From Bordetella genomosp. 9 (GTDB taxonomy: Bacteria; Pseudomonadota; Gammaproteobacteria; Burkholderiales; Burkholderiaceae_B), in the NCBI RefSeq assembly GCF_002119725.1, contig NZ_CP021109.1:992001-1056000 (forward strand): DNA of 64,000 bases, read 5' to 3'. Shown here piece after piece: positions 51,970-63,687 of the stretch (positions are counted from its first letter, which is position 1; each line of letters begins with the position of its first letter). The translations under genes were made by a program, and so were the position numbers. The notes below the pieces were generated by a model, which saw nothing but the letters and a program-made list of their open reading frames with translations, was not told where the DNA came from and did not search any database.

Positions 51970-52791
51970 GTGTGGAACGATGCTCGCACCACCAACCTGA
52001 TCGCCAACACGCTGGCCGTGCTGGCGGTGCTCGCCATGCTGGCGGCCGGGCTGGTGTGGCTGGCGAAGCGGCCGTATTTCGATCTGGCCGCGATCGAGCT
52101 GGAAGCGGCTCCGGGCTCGCAGCTGCACTATGTATCGCCCGTCAGCGTGCGGGCGGCGATTGCGGGCGAGCTCAAGGGCAATTTCTTCACCATGAACCTG
52201 GACAAGGCGCGTGCGGTGTTCGAGTCCGCGCCCTGGGTGCGGCACGCGACCGTGCGCCGCATCTGGCCCAATGTGCTGCGCGTGCGGATCGAGGAACAGC
52301 AGCCCCTGGCGCTCTGGAACGAAAACCAGATGATCAATACCTGGGGCGAGTCGTTCACCGCGAATACGGGCGAGCTGGACGACGAGTCCGCCTTGCCGCA
52401 TTTCTACGGGCCCGAGGGCAGCGAAAGCCTGGTGGTGCAGCGCTATGCCGAGCTGGCGCGCTGGTTCGCGCCGCTCGATATGCGTGTCGAGGATCTGGAG
52501 CTGAGCCCCCGCTATGCCTGGCGGGCGACCCTGTCGAATGGGCTCAAGCTGGACCTTGGGCGAGACCCGGGCGCGGATGCGCCCGACCCCAACGGGCCGC
52601 CGGGAGCCTTGCCGTTCGCCGCGCGCATTCAGCGCTTCGTGCAGGCCTGGCCCGCCCTGACGCAGAAACTGGAGGGCCGCACCATTTTGCAGGCCGATTT
52701 GCGCTACCCCAACGGGTTTGCATTGGCTCTGGCGCCGTTGCCGGAATCCGAATCCAAAACCAAACCGAAATCCAATTTGAAAAAGCGCTAA
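51970..52791 (+). CDS. ftsQ: FtsQ, divisome assembly protein
   Basis: This 273-residue bitopic protein starts at a GTG. A membrane helix at about residues 10-32 (LIANTLAVLAVLAMLAAGLV) is followed by a POTRA domain (GELKGNFFTMNLDKARAVFE, APWVRHATVRRIWPNVLRVR) and a beta-domain that binds FtsB/FtsL. The C-terminal tail is lysine-rich (ESKTKPKSNLKKR). It sits between ddlB and ftsA as in other proteobacteria. Confidence 0.95.
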   Translation: MWNDARTTNLIANTLAVLAVLAMLAAGLVWLAKRPYFDLAAIELEAAPGSQLHYVSPVSVRAAIAGELKGNFFTMNLDKARAVFESAPWVRHATVRRIWPNVLRVRIEEQQPLALWNENQMINTWGESFTANTGELDDESALPHFYGPEGSESLVVQRYAELARWFAPLDMRVEDLELSPRYAWRATLSNGLKLDLGRDPGADAPDPNGPPGALPFAARIQRFVQAWPALTQKLEGRTILQADLRYPNGFALALAPLPESESKTKPKSNLKKR

Positions 52792-52795
52792 CGCC

Positions 52796-54022
52796 ATGAC
52801 CCGTGACATCAAGGACTTAATCGTCGCCCTCGATATCGGAACCAGCAAGGTGGTGGCTGTGGTGGCCGAGATCCTGCCGGAAGGCCGGTTCGAGGTGCTG
52901 GGCCTGGGCCAGCACGAATCGCGCGGCATGCGTAAGGGCGTGGTCGTCAACATCGAAACAACGGTGAATTCCATCCAGCGCGCGCTCGAGGAAGCCGAGC
53001 TGATGGCCGATTGCAAGATCCGCGACGTCTACACGGGCATCGCCGGCAGCCATATCCGCAGCTTCAACTCCAGCGGCATGGTCGCCGTGAAAGACAAGGA
53101 AGTTACCGCCACCGACGTGGCGCGCGTCATCGAAACTGCCAAGGCGGTCAACATACCGACCGACCAGCAGGTGCTGCACGTGCTGACGCAGGAGTTCATC
53201 GTCGACGGTCAGGAAGACATCCGCGAACCGATCGGCATGAGCGGCCTGCGCCTGGAAGTGCGCGTGCACATCGTGACGGGCGCGGTCAGCGCCGCGCAGA
53301 ACATCGTCAAGTGCGTGCGGCGTTGCGGCCTGGAAGTGCAGGACCTGATCCTGCAGCCGCTGGCTTCGAGCCTGGCTTGCCTGACCACCGACGAGAAGGA
53401 GCTGGGCGTCGTGCTGGTGGACATCGGCGGAGGCACCACCGACGTGGCGATTTTCACGGGCGGCGCCATCCGGCATACGGCGGTCATTCCGATCGCCGGC
53501 GATCAGATCACCAACGATATCGCGGCGATGCTGCGCACCCCGACGCCCGACGCGGAGGAAATCAAACTGCGCTATGGCGTGGCCAAACAGGTGCTGGCAA
53601 GCCCGGACGAAACGGTGGAGGTGCCGGGCCTGGGCGACCGCGGCCCGCGGCTCGTCAAGCGGCAGGCCTTGGGTGCGGTCATCGAGCCGCGCATCGAGGA
53701 ACTGTTCACGCTGGTGCAGCAGGTGGTGCGCGATTCCGGCTATGAGGACTTGCTGGCCTCGGGCGTCGTGCTCACCGGCGGGTCGGCGCAGCTGCCCGGC
53801 ATGGTCGAGCTGGCCGAGGACGTGTTTCTGAAACCGGTGCGGGTCGCCGTGCCGGAGTACGAAGGCAGTCTCGCCGACGTGATGCGCAACCCGCGCTTCG
53901 CGACCGTCATGGGGCTGTTGCAGGAGGCCCGCATGCAACGCATGCGCGGCCGCAAGGTTGCCGCGCAGACGGGGAATTTCAAAACCCTGTTGGCGCGGAT
54001 GAAGGAGTGGTTCATGAACTAG
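52796..54022 (+). CDS. ftsA: FtsA, actin-like division protein
   Basis: This 408-residue actin-fold protein tethers FtsZ to the membrane. ATP-binding motifs are LIVALDIGTSKVVAVVAEIL, VVLVDIGGGTTDVAIFTGGA and GVVLTGGSAQLPGMVELAED. The C-terminus FKTLLARMKEWFMN is the amphipathic membrane-targeting helix. It lies four bases after ftsQ. A 190-base gap with two hairpins separates it from ftsZ. Confidence 0.98.
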   Translation: MTRDIKDLIVALDIGTSKVVAVVAEILPEGRFEVLGLGQHESRGMRKGVVVNIETTVNSIQRALEEAELMADCKIRDVYTGIAGSHIRSFNSSGMVAVKDKEVTATDVARVIETAKAVNIPTDQQVLHVLTQEFIVDGQEDIREPIGMSGLRLEVRVHIVTGAVSAAQNIVKCVRRCGLEVQDLILQPLASSLACLTTDEKELGVVLVDIGGGTTDVAIFTGGAIRHTAVIPIAGDQITNDIAAMLRTPTPDAEEIKLRYGVAKQVLASPDETVEVPGLGDRGPRLVKRQALGAVIEPRIEELFTLVQQVVRDSGYEDLLASGVVLTGGSAQLPGMVELAEDVFLKPVRVAVPEYEGSLADVMRNPRFATVMGLLQEARMQRMRGRKVAAQTGNFKTLLARMKEWFMN

Positions 54023-54063
54023 GAGGGCGACAGTCCTCCAGGGACCGTGCTGCCGGCGGTCCC
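54022..54063. promoter_or_regulatory. Two hairpins between ftsA and ftsZ
   Basis: GGAGG-gcgacagt-CCTCC (about 54022-54039) and GGGACCG-N9-CGGTCCC (54041-54063) lie at the head of the 190-base ftsA-ftsZ gap. Neither has a T run. They may protect or process the ftsZ mRNA, or tune its level relative to ftsA. No convincing sigma-70 promoter was found in the gap, although an ftsZ-specific one may exist. Confidence 0.45.
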
Positions 54064-54213
54064 GCGGTGCGCCGGGGCGGGATGGCTGGCGCGCCGGGAG
54101 ACGTTTCAAACCCGTGGCGGACCTGAGGGTCGGCGTCGGCTTTGAAGCGATTCACAAAGAAGGTAGTTGGGGAAATTTCTTGTGATTTGCATATCAGACT
54201 TGAGGGAGTCTTC

Positions 54214-55404
54214 ATGATGAACTTTGAAATGCTCGAAAACAGCACCAAAGGGACCGTGATCAAGGTCGTTGGTGTCGGCGGTGCGGGCGGCAATGCCGTG
54301 GCGCACATGATTCGCAATGGCGTGAGCGGCGTCGATTTCATCTGCGCCAACACGGACGCACAGGCGCTGGCGGCCACGAACGCCCCGGTGCAGATCCGCC
54401 TGGGCCGCACCGGCCTGGGCGCTGGCGCCAAGCCCGAGCAGGGCCGCGCGTCGGCGGAAACCGCACGCGAGGAGATCCGCGCGGCGCTGAACGGCGCGCA
54501 CATGGTGTTCATCACCGCCGGCATGGGCGGCGGCACCGGCACCGGCGCCGGTCCGGTCGTCGCCGAGGTCGCCAAGGAGCTCGGCATCCTGACGGTCGGT
54601 GTCGTCACCAAGCCGTTCGCTTTCGAGGGCACCAAGCGCCTGAAAATGGCCGAAGAGGGCATCAACGAACTGGCGAAGCATGTGCATTCGCTGATCGTCG
54701 TGCTCAATGAAAACCTGTACGAGCTGATGGACGAGGACGCCACGCAGGAAGACTGCTTCAAGGCGGCGGACGACATCCTTCACAATGCCTGCGCCGGCAT
54801 TGCCGAAATCATCAACGTGGAAGGCAATGTCAACGTCGACTTCGAAGACGTCAAGACCATCATGGGCGAGCAGGGCCAGGCCATGATGGGTACGGCGACG
54901 GCCTCCGGCGCCGACCGCGCCCGCGTGGCGGCCGAGCATGCCATTGCGTGCCCGCTGCTGGAAGGCGTGGATCTGCACGGGGCCCGCGGCGTGCTGGTCA
55001 ATATCACCGCCAGCCGCACCCTGAAGATGCGCGAAACCCGCGAAATCATGGAAACCATCCGCGGCTACGCTTCCGAGGATGCCACCGTGATCTTCGGCAC
55101 CGCCTACGATGAATCCATGGGCGACAACCTGCGCGTCACGGTGGTGGCCACGGGCTTGGGCCGCACCCAGAGCCGTCCGCAATTGGTGCAGAGCACGGCC
55201 GAAGTGCTGCGTACCGGTACGGACAACTTCCCGATGGCCGGGATGATGCCCAATGGCTCCGGTCAGGGCGATTACCGCAATCTGGACATGCCGTCGGTGA
55301 TGCGCAACCCGCGCACGCAGGCGTCGGCCCAGGTGCGCGCCCTGGAAAGCTCGGGCATGGACCACTTCGACATTCCGGCGTTCCTGCGCAAGCAGGCCGA
55401 CTGA
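54214..55404 (+). CDS. ftsZ: FtsZ, tubulin-like division GTPase
   Basis: This 396-residue protein polymerises into the Z ring. It begins MMNFEMLENSTKGTVIKVVG, with GAGGS-type VVGVGGAGGNAVAHMI, the tubulin signature GGGTGTGAGPVVAEVAKELG (about 105) and the synergy-loop segment VDFEDVKTIM. The C-terminal peptide DHFDIPAFLRKQAD is the FtsA/ZipA-binding tail. GAGGGAG sits before the ATG at 54214. The frame is open 24 codons further, but that part has no FtsZ character. Confidence 0.98.
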   Translation: MMNFEMLENSTKGTVIKVVGVGGAGGNAVAHMIRNGVSGVDFICANTDAQALAATNAPVQIRLGRTGLGAGAKPEQGRASAETAREEIRAALNGAHMVFITAGMGGGTGTGAGPVVAEVAKELGILTVGVVTKPFAFEGTKRLKMAEEGINELAKHVHSLIVVLNENLYELMDEDATQEDCFKAADDILHNACAGIAEIINVEGNVNVDFEDVKTIMGEQGQAMMGTATASGADRARVAAEHAIACPLLEGVDLHGARGVLVNITASRTLKMRETREIMETIRGYASEDATVIFGTAYDESMGDNLRVTVVATGLGRTQSRPQLVQSTAEVLRTGTDNFPMAGMMPNGSGQGDYRNLDMPSVMRNPRTQASAQVRALESSGMDHFDIPAFLRKQAD

Positions 55405-55432
55405 GCGTCAGGCGGTTCGCAACTCCCTCAAC

Positions 55433-55459
55433 CCCGGCCCGCTTCCCCGGCGGGCCGGG
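55433..55459. terminator. Strong hairpin after ftsZ
   Basis: CCCGGCCCGC (55433-55442) pairs perfectly with GCGGGCCGGG (55450-55459) around seven bases. There is no T run, so it may attenuate or punctuate the ftsZ transcript rather than end it. Confidence 0.5.
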
Positions 55460-55520
55460 AAGGGAAAGACGCGCCCCCGGCCGATAGATACAAGCTATCA
55501 TTTCGGTTAGTTACTTTGCG

Positions 55521-55549
55521 TTGGTCGCGCATTTCCGCGGCGTTACAAT
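55521..55549 (+). promoter_or_regulatory. Probable lpxC promoter
   Basis: A -35 box TTGGTC (55521-55526) and a -10 box TACAAT (55544-55549) are 17 bases apart, 57 bases before the lpxC start. The -10 is a 5/6 match; the -35 is weak. Confidence 0.6.
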
Positions 55550-55605
55550 GACGCATTCCGACAAGGCCCTCCGGTTTTGTCCAACCAGAATACGAAAACT
55601 TTCTC

Positions 55606-56529
55606 ATGTTCCGTCAACGCAGCATTCAGAACTTGGTCAAGACCACCGGCGTCGGCGTGCATTCCGGACGCCGGGTCGAGCTCACGCTTCGTCCCGCTGC
55701 GCCGAATACTGGGATCGTTTTCCATCGCATCGATTTGCCCGAAGTGGTGGATCTTCCGGCACTGGCGACCGCCGTCGGCGATACCCGCATGGCGTCGGTC
55801 CTGCAGCAAGGCAATGTGCGCGTTTCCACGGTCGAACACCTGATGTCCGCCCTGGCCGGGCTGGGCATCGATAATCTGCACGTGGATCTGACGGCCGAGG
55901 AAGTGCCGATCATGGACGGCAGCGCAGCCACTTTCGTTTACCTGCTGCGTTCCGCGGGCATCGTGGAGCAGAACGCGCCGAAGCAGTTCATCCGCGTCAA
56001 GAAGACCATTGAAGTCCGGGAAGGCGAAGGCCGCAATGAGAAATGGGCCCGGCTGGAGCCCCATGACGGCTTCGCGCTGGCGTTTTCCATCGACTTCCGG
56101 CATCCGGCCATCGATTCCACGTCGAATTTCGCCGAGGTCGATTTCGCTACCCACTCGTATACCCGTGAAATCGCCCGCGCGCGTACCTTCGGTTTCGTGA
56201 ACGAGGTCGAGGCGCTGCGTTCGATGGGCCTGGCCCGCGGCGGCAGCTTGGACAACGCGATTGTCATGGACGAATACCGCGTCCTGAACAGCGACGGGCT
56301 GCGCTACGACGACGAGTTCGTCAAGCATAAGATCCTGGACGCGATTGGCGACCTTTATCTGATCGGCAAGCCGTTGGTCGCGCGCTATGTCGCGTGCAAA
56401 TCAGGCCATTACCTGAACAACCAGCTGGCCCGCGCGCTGCTCGCGCAGCAGGAGTCCTGGGAACTGGTGTCGTATCAGTCGCAGGCCGAGGCGCCGCAGG
56501 CGTTCCGCTACGAGTGGAAGCTGGCCTGA
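55606..56529 (+). CDS. lpxC: LpxC, UDP-3-O-acyl-GlcNAc deacetylase
   Basis: This 307-residue zinc enzyme performs the committed step of lipid A synthesis. It begins [20 protein letters not shown]. Zinc ligands are His in [17 protein letters not shown] (about 78) and the motif [13 protein letters not shown] (His about 241, Asp about 245); the catalytic His is in [15 protein letters not shown]. It follows ftsZ as in most proteobacteria and has its own likely promoter. Confidence 0.98.
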   Translation: MFRQRSIQNLVKTTGVGVHSGRRVELTLRPAAPNTGIVFHRIDLPEVVDLPALATAVGDTRMASVLQQGNVRVSTVEHLMSALAGLGIDNLHVDLTAEEVPIMDGSAATFVYLLRSAGIVEQNAPKQFIRVKKTIEVREGEGRNEKWARLEPHDGFALAFSIDFRHPAIDSTSNFAEVDFATHSYTREIARARTFGFVNEVEALRSMGLARGGSLDNAIVMDEYRVLNSDGLRYDDEFVKHKILDAIGDLYLIGKPLVARYVACKSGHYLNNQLARALLAQQESWELVSYQSQAEAPQAFRYEWKLA

Positions 56530-56576
56530 CGGCCTCGAACACGCCGTCGCGCGGCTTGGTCCGCGCGATCCTTTGC

Positions 56577-57065
56577 TCAGCCCTGGCGATGGTGCCGTAG
56601 CAGGCGCTCGACGGCGTCTGCCAGCGGTCCCGGGTGCAAGGTTTCCCTCAGCGCCTGGAAGGCGTTCAGCGCGGTTTCGTCCAGCGGCACGGCTTCCTTC
56701 GGCGGACGTGCCGGTTTCGTCCCTGCGCCCGGCAGGCCCGCTTGAACCTTCACTGCGATTTCGTTAAGGTTCCACCCGCCCGCTTGCAGCGCCTGCGCGA
56801 TTCGGGGCGCCATCTGGCGCAGCTTCGCCGCGTGGGCCGCGCTTGGCACGGCCAATTGCAGGCGATCGTGCTCGAGCCGCGCCACGCGGCATACGGCGCC
56901 CAGGGCTGGCGGCACGGCCGCCGCCACGGCGCGCTGGATCTGCAGGTGCAGGCGCGCGGTCGCCAGCACGCCGGCGCCTCGGGCATCGTGGCCCAGCCAG
57001 CCCAGCGCGGTATGGTCCGCCCGAGGGGGCTTGGCGAAGGGACGGTGTGCCGCGGATCTTTTCAT
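56577..57065 (-). CDS. DUF721 family protein (DciA-like)
   Basis: This 162-residue protein starts MKRSAAHRPFAKPPRADHTA. The DUF721 core covers about residues 15-100, including VPPALGAVCRVARLEHDRLQ and AAHAAKLRQMAPRIAQALQA. The rest is Pro/Lys-rich plus a short helix (LNAFQALRETLHPGPLADAV). DciA proteins of this family help load the replicative helicase DnaB in bacteria lacking DnaC. It lies between lpxC and secA on the opposite strand, a common betaproteobacterial arrangement. The link to DNA replication is from family knowledge, not from this sequence. Confidence 0.75.
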   Translation of the reverse strand: MKRSAAHRPFAKPPRADHTALGWLGHDARGAGVLATARLHLQIQRAVAAAVPPALGAVCRVARLEHDRLQLAVPSAAHAAKLRQMAPRIAQALQAGGWNLNEIAVKVQAGLPGAGTKPARPPKEAVPLDETALNAFQALRETLHPGPLADAVERLLRHHRQG

Positions 57066-57090
57066 GCCGGGGTGGAAAAGGATTGCTCGA

Positions 57091-58149
57091 TTGAAGTTTG
57101 TCATTATGCATGGCCGGCGCGGGTCGCCGGGACATTTCACGCTGGAAGGCGGCCGGCTGGCCCTGCTGATGAGCGGCGTATTGCTGCTGGCCGCTCTCGC
57201 CGGCGCCTTGCTGTATCGCGGCTTGATGCCGGCGAGCGTCCTTCCCGCCGCGCAGGCGGTCGGTGTCGCGCCGGCCGGCGCGCCGGGACCGTACACCGAC
57301 GACATGCTGCGGCGTACGCTCGCCTTGCTCGCCGAGAAAGTCGGCACCCTGCAGGCCCGGCTTGCCGGCGTGGACGCGCTGGCCCGCCGTCTTGCGGTTG
57401 CGGCCGGTGTTCCCATGCCGGCGGGTTGGGACGGCGCGCCGCCGTCCCAGTTTCCCGAAGCATCGCCCGCCTCGTCGCTGCAGGCGGTCGCCGCCGATGA
57501 CGTCCTGGACGGCGCGATGGACGAAGCAGGCCAGGCTGAGGCGGCCGCCCCGGAGGGCGGCGTGCCGCAGCCGCCCGTCGAACCCGGCCCGGCCCAGGCG
57601 CTCGGCCGCCACATCGACATGCTGGCCGAGGAATTGGCCGCCCGCATGGCGGCGCTGCAGGTCTTCGATATGGCGCTCACGCGCCGCGCCGCCGACCTGG
57701 CGCGCCTGCCGACGTCCATGCCGCTGACCGACTACCCCTATCTGAGCTCATCCTACGGCTGGCGGCGCCATCCGGTCAGCGGCCGCTACACGCGGCATGA
57801 GGGCCTGGATTTCGCCGCGCCCGGCGGCACGCCGATCCTGGCGGCCGCCGGCGGCGTGGTCCGCGCGGCGGGTCCGGACGCGGGATACGGTCAGCGGGTC
57901 GAGATCGACCATGGCGACGGGCTGATGACCCGCTATGCCCACGCATCGAAGGTGCTCGTCAAGGCGGGCGACCTGGTCGAGCGCGGGCAGCCGATCGCTC
58001 GCGTGGGTTCTTCAGGCGTATCGACCGGGCCGCACCTGCATTTCGAGGTGCGTCTGGGCGGACAGGCTCTGGATCCGCGCCTCTTTCTTGGCCGCCCATC
58101 GACCGCGCCGCCGGTGATGGCGTCCGCGCCCGGGCCCATCGTCCGTTGA
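57091..58149 (+). CDS. M23 (LytM) family peptidase
   Basis: This membrane-anchored protein of about 352 residues has one membrane segment at about residues 28-50 (LALLMSGVLLLAALAGALLY), an Ala/Pro-rich helical linker, and a C-terminal LytM domain. The zinc-site motifs are intact: HEGLDFAAPGGTP (His about 236) and GPHLHFEVRLGG (about 313-319). Activity on peptidoglycan cross-links is therefore likely. The start is a TTG at 57091, eight bases after AAAAGGA; the ATG at 57106 is the alternative. It lies just upstream of secA and only 25 bases from the divergent DUF721 start. Confidence 0.88.
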   Translation: MKFVIMHGRRGSPGHFTLEGGRLALLMSGVLLLAALAGALLYRGLMPASVLPAAQAVGVAPAGAPGPYTDDMLRRTLALLAEKVGTLQARLAGVDALARRLAVAAGVPMPAGWDGAPPSQFPEASPASSLQAVAADDVLDGAMDEAGQAEAAAPEGGVPQPPVEPGPAQALGRHIDMLAEELAARMAALQVFDMALTRRAADLARLPTSMPLTDYPYLSSSYGWRRHPVSGRYTRHEGLDFAAPGGTPILAAAGGVVRAAGPDAGYGQRVEIDHGDGLMTRYAHASKVLVKAGDLVERGQPIARVGSSGVSTGPHLHFEVRLGGQALDPRLFLGRPSTAPPVMASAPGPIVR

Positions 58150-58314
58150 CGACCGGCCGGGGCCCGGCCGCCGTGCCGGACCGTGCGGCGGAACGTTGCG
58201 GCCGGGTGCGTTACACTCGATCGTTTCCCGGCGGGCCACTCCGCTCCATCAACAACAAGACATGTCGCGCGCCGGCATTCCGCCGTCGGCGGTAAGGCGC
58301 GCGCGGATAGACGA

Positions 58315-61053
<2,739 letters not shown>

Positions 61054-61105
61054 GCGAGCGTGACCCGGCGGGCTTAGCTTGCGCGGGCGGTCCCAGGAGC
61101 GCTTG

Positions 61106-61828
61106 ATGAAAGAAGCAGGCAATGCGGCGGAACTGGACCATGCGGTGATCATGGTCCGCGACCGTCTGGAAGAGGCGGCGCCGCATTTCACCGGGCAGGG
61201 CTACACGCTGAGCGAAACGGCGTTGCACAACCTTGGCTCCTGGAACCGCCTGATGGTTCTGGAGCACGCCTACATCGAGCTTCTGGGATGGCCGCCGGGC
61301 AAGCCGCCGGCCCGCAAGGAGATTGCCGATTCTCCGCTGGGACTGGAGGCGCTCGTGCTTCGCACCGACGATGCGCAAGCCACCTACGAACGCTTGCGCG
61401 CCGCGGGCTACGCCGTCAACCCGGTGCAGGTTCTGACCCGGCCCGCCAATGTGAATGGCCAAACCGTGGAAGCGCGCTTTCACACCGTCCGTTTCGCGGA
61501 GCAGCCCATCCCCGGCATGCGTCTGTACTTCTGTCGTCATCTCACTCCCGAGTGCGTGTGGCAGCCCGGGTTGATGCACCACGCCAACGGCGTCCGGGCC
61601 CTGGTGGAGGTAGCGGCGCGCGCGCCCAACCCGGCCAGCGTGGCGGCCGTTTTCGCGTCCCTCGCCGATAGCGCGGCCTTGCCGGCGGCCGACGGCAGCT
61701 GGGTTGTGCCGCTGGGCCATGCGCGACTGCGCATCGATCAAGGGGCCCCCGAGACCGCCAATTCGCTCGTGTCGCTCACCGTGCAAGACGCGCACGGGCA
61801 GCGCCATCTGCTCGATACCGGCTTCTGA
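61106..61828 (+). CDS. Glyoxalase-like (VOC superfamily) protein
   Basis: This 240-residue protein starts at the ATG at 61106, with AGGAG seven bases upstream. It begins KEAGNAAELDHAVIMVRDRL and has a VOC-like tandem with EHAYIELLGWPPG and FCRHLTPECVWQPGLMHHAN. It resembles the Glyoxalase_3 (PF13468) group, whose members have unknown or lyase/isomerase roles. It lies between secA and a GntR regulator, so it may belong with the downstream catabolic genes. No substrate can be assigned. Confidence 0.75.
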   Translation: MKEAGNAAELDHAVIMVRDRLEEAAPHFTGQGYTLSETALHNLGSWNRLMVLEHAYIELLGWPPGKPPARKEIADSPLGLEALVLRTDDAQATYERLRAAGYAVNPVQVLTRPANVNGQTVEARFHTVRFAEQPIPGMRLYFCRHLTPECVWQPGLMHHANGVRALVEVAARAPNPASVAAVFASLADSAALPAADGSWVVPLGHARLRIDQGAPETANSLVSLTVQDAHGQRHLLDTGF

Positions 61829-61882
61829 TTCCTCCGCGGCGCCGGGACGGCTTTGCGGGAAAACCCTTGTGGTCGCGCAAAG

Positions 61883-61902
61883 TGCATACACTTTAGTATG
61901 CA
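61883..61902. promoter_or_regulatory. Perfect palindrome, likely operator of the GntR gene
   Basis: TGCATAC (61883-61889) and GTATGCA (61896-61902) form a perfect 7-bp inverted repeat with six bases between, 33 bases before the regulator start. GntR/FCD regulators bind short palindromes of this size near their own genes. TTTAGTAT within it could include a -10 box, which would suit repression. Binding is inference. Confidence 0.6.
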
Positions 61903-61935
61903 GTTTCCTTCCGAAGCGCATCGCGCGCCACAGCC

Positions 61936-62640
61936 ATGGCCCTGCCTCGATATGCGGCCCGTACCTCCGAGGGCATCGCAAGCCTGTACGAGACCGTCAA
62001 AACCATGGCGGTCCAGTTTCAATTCAAGCCCGGCCAACGCATCAACGAGGTCGAGCTGGCGCGGCAGCTGAACGTCAGCCGTACGCCTCTGCGCGAGGTT
62101 TTGAACCAGCTGATGGTGGAGGGCTTCGTCACCCGGGCCGTCAACCGCGGCTTCATCGGACGTCCGCTGGACGCCAAGCAGATCCACAGCCTGTATGAAT
62201 TCCGGTCCGTCCTGGAATGCGGCATCGTCCGCGTGGCATGCCAGCGGGCCACGGACGAACAGCTGGCGGTCCTGCGGGCGGCGGTGCAGGCGTCCCGCGA
62301 TGTGCCGGAGGATGCGGACGCCACGCGCCTGCTCGCGCTGGACGAGTCCTTCCACGTGTCACTGGCGCGGCTGACCGGCAACGAGGAATTCGTGCGCAGC
62401 CTGGAAAGCGTCAATGCGCGTATCCATTTCGTGCGCTGGATCGATATGCGGCAGGGGCGCCGCAGCCATACCCAGGCCGAACACCTGCAGATCGTGGACG
62501 CGCTGCAGGCGCGCGACGAAGCGTTGCTGCAGACGCTGATGGGCCGTCACATCGGCCGGCGGCTGGACCAGATCACCGACGTTATCCGCACAGGCTTTTC
62601 CACCATCTATATGCGGGACCAATTGGAAGACCAGGCCTGA
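61936..62640 (+). CDS. GntR family regulator with FCD domain
   Basis: This 234-residue regulator has an N-terminal winged helix (QRINEVELARQLNVSRTPLR) and a C-terminal all-helical FCD ligand-binding domain, with LYEFRSVLECGIVRVACQRA and LDESFHVSLARLTGNEEFVR. A second histidine lies in HTQAEHLQIVDALQARDEAL, the usual metal-ligand positions of FCD proteins. This class typically controls carboxylate catabolism and transport. It is directly upstream of a Bug/TctC receptor gene and downstream of a perfect palindrome. Confidence 0.9.
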   Translation: MALPRYAARTSEGIASLYETVKTMAVQFQFKPGQRINEVELARQLNVSRTPLREVLNQLMVEGFVTRAVNRGFIGRPLDAKQIHSLYEFRSVLECGIVRVACQRATDEQLAVLRAAVQASRDVPEDADATRLLALDESFHVSLARLTGNEEFVRSLESVNARIHFVRWIDMRQGRRSHTQAEHLQIVDALQARDEALLQTLMGRHIGRRLDQITDVIRTGFSTIYMRDQLEDQA

Positions 62641-62660
62641 ACCACACGCAAGGGGAAACC

Positions 62661-63686
62661 ATGACGACGCTGAAGCACCCGAACAACCGATTCCGGCCGG
62701 CGCGCAAGCGCCTGGCTGTCCTTGGCGTGCTTGGCGCCACGCTGGCGGGCGCCTTGCTGCCGATGGCGCCGGTGGCGCACGCTGCGGATGAGCGGCCGCT
62801 GATCCTGGTGGTGCCATACCCGCCCGGCGGCAGCACCGATATTCTGGCGCGTATCCTGCAGCCCAAGCTGTCCGAACGCATGCACGGGCGCAGCGTCATC
62901 GTCGAAAACCGCGCCGGCGCGGCCAGCCAGATCGCCACCGCTTTCGTCGCGCGCGCGGCGCCCGACGGCAATACGCTGCTGGTCAGTTTCGACAACCACG
63001 CACTCAATCCCGCGGCAAAGTCCAACCTGCCCTACGACACGTTCAAGGACTTCGTCGGGATCTGCCAGACCGTGCGCTTTCCGCTCGTCATCGGCGCCAA
63101 CCCGTCCGTTCCCGGCGATACGCTCAGCGCTTTTTTCGACGCTGTCCGGAAGAACCCGCGCAAGCAATACAACTTCGCTTCCACGGGCGTCGGCTCCCTG
63201 AACCATCTTGCGCCCGAGCAGCTCAAGCGGTTGTCCGGCGTGGACCTCCTGCATGTGCCGTATGGCGGCGGCGGACCCGCCGTGCAGGCGGTGGTGGGCG
63301 GGCAGGCCGATATGACGTGGCTCAGCTACGCGGCCCTGCGCGGCCAGATCCAGGCGGGCAAGATCAAGCCTCTGGCCGTGGCCGGCGAAAAGCGCCTGCC
63401 CGACCTGCCCAACGTGCCCACCGTGGCCGAGTCCGGCTATCCCGGGTTCGAGGCCTATTCATGGAGCGGGATGTTCGCGCCCGCCGGCACGCCGGCGGCT
63501 ACGGTAAAAGCCTTGACCGCCGATTTCCAGGCTGTCCTTGCCGACCCGGAAGTTCGCCGCAAACTGACCGAGGCCGGCTTCGAAATCGTCGCGTCCGACG
63601 GACCGGCGCTGGACGCCTATGTGAAGCGCGAGTACCAGCGCTGGGACCAGTTCATCAAGACCAACCACATCAACCTGGAAAACTGA
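62661..63686 (+). CDS. Bug/TctC-family periplasmic solute-binding receptor
   Basis: This 341-residue protein has a signal peptide (basic start, LAVLGVLGATLAGALL, likely cleavage after AHA near residue 42). The mature part has the Bug signatures ILVVPYPPGGSTDILARILQ and VHVPYGGGGP-type VPYGGGGPAVQAVVGGQADM, with LPNVPTVAESGYPGFEAYSW near the C-terminus. Bug proteins bind small carboxylates and feed them to TctBA pumps. It is 20 bases after the GntR gene, in the same operon as a thiamine-diphosphate enzyme. No tctBA lies beside it. Confidence 0.93.
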   Translation: MTTLKHPNNRFRPARKRLAVLGVLGATLAGALLPMAPVAHAADERPLILVVPYPPGGSTDILARILQPKLSERMHGRSVIVENRAGAASQIATAFVARAAPDGNTLLVSFDNHALNPAAKSNLPYDTFKDFVGICQTVRFPLVIGANPSVPGDTLSAFFDAVRKNPRKQYNFASTGVGSLNHLAPEQLKRLSGVDLLHVPYGGGGPAVQAVVGGQADMTWLSYAALRGQIQAGKIKPLAVAGEKRLPDLPNVPTVAESGYPGFEAYSWSGMFAPAGTPAATVKALTADFQAVLADPEVRRKLTEAGFEIVASDGPALDAYVKREYQRWDQFIKTNHINLEN

Positions 63687-63687
63687 C

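Noticed and set aside
50716..53016. A 766-codon minus-strand open frame across murC, ddlB, ftsQ and ftsA
   Set aside because: It spans several genuine genes on the opposite strand and has no domain signature.
55521..55874. Open frame upstream of and overlapping lpxC
   Set aside because: It covers the lpxC promoter and start in another frame and has no recognisable features.
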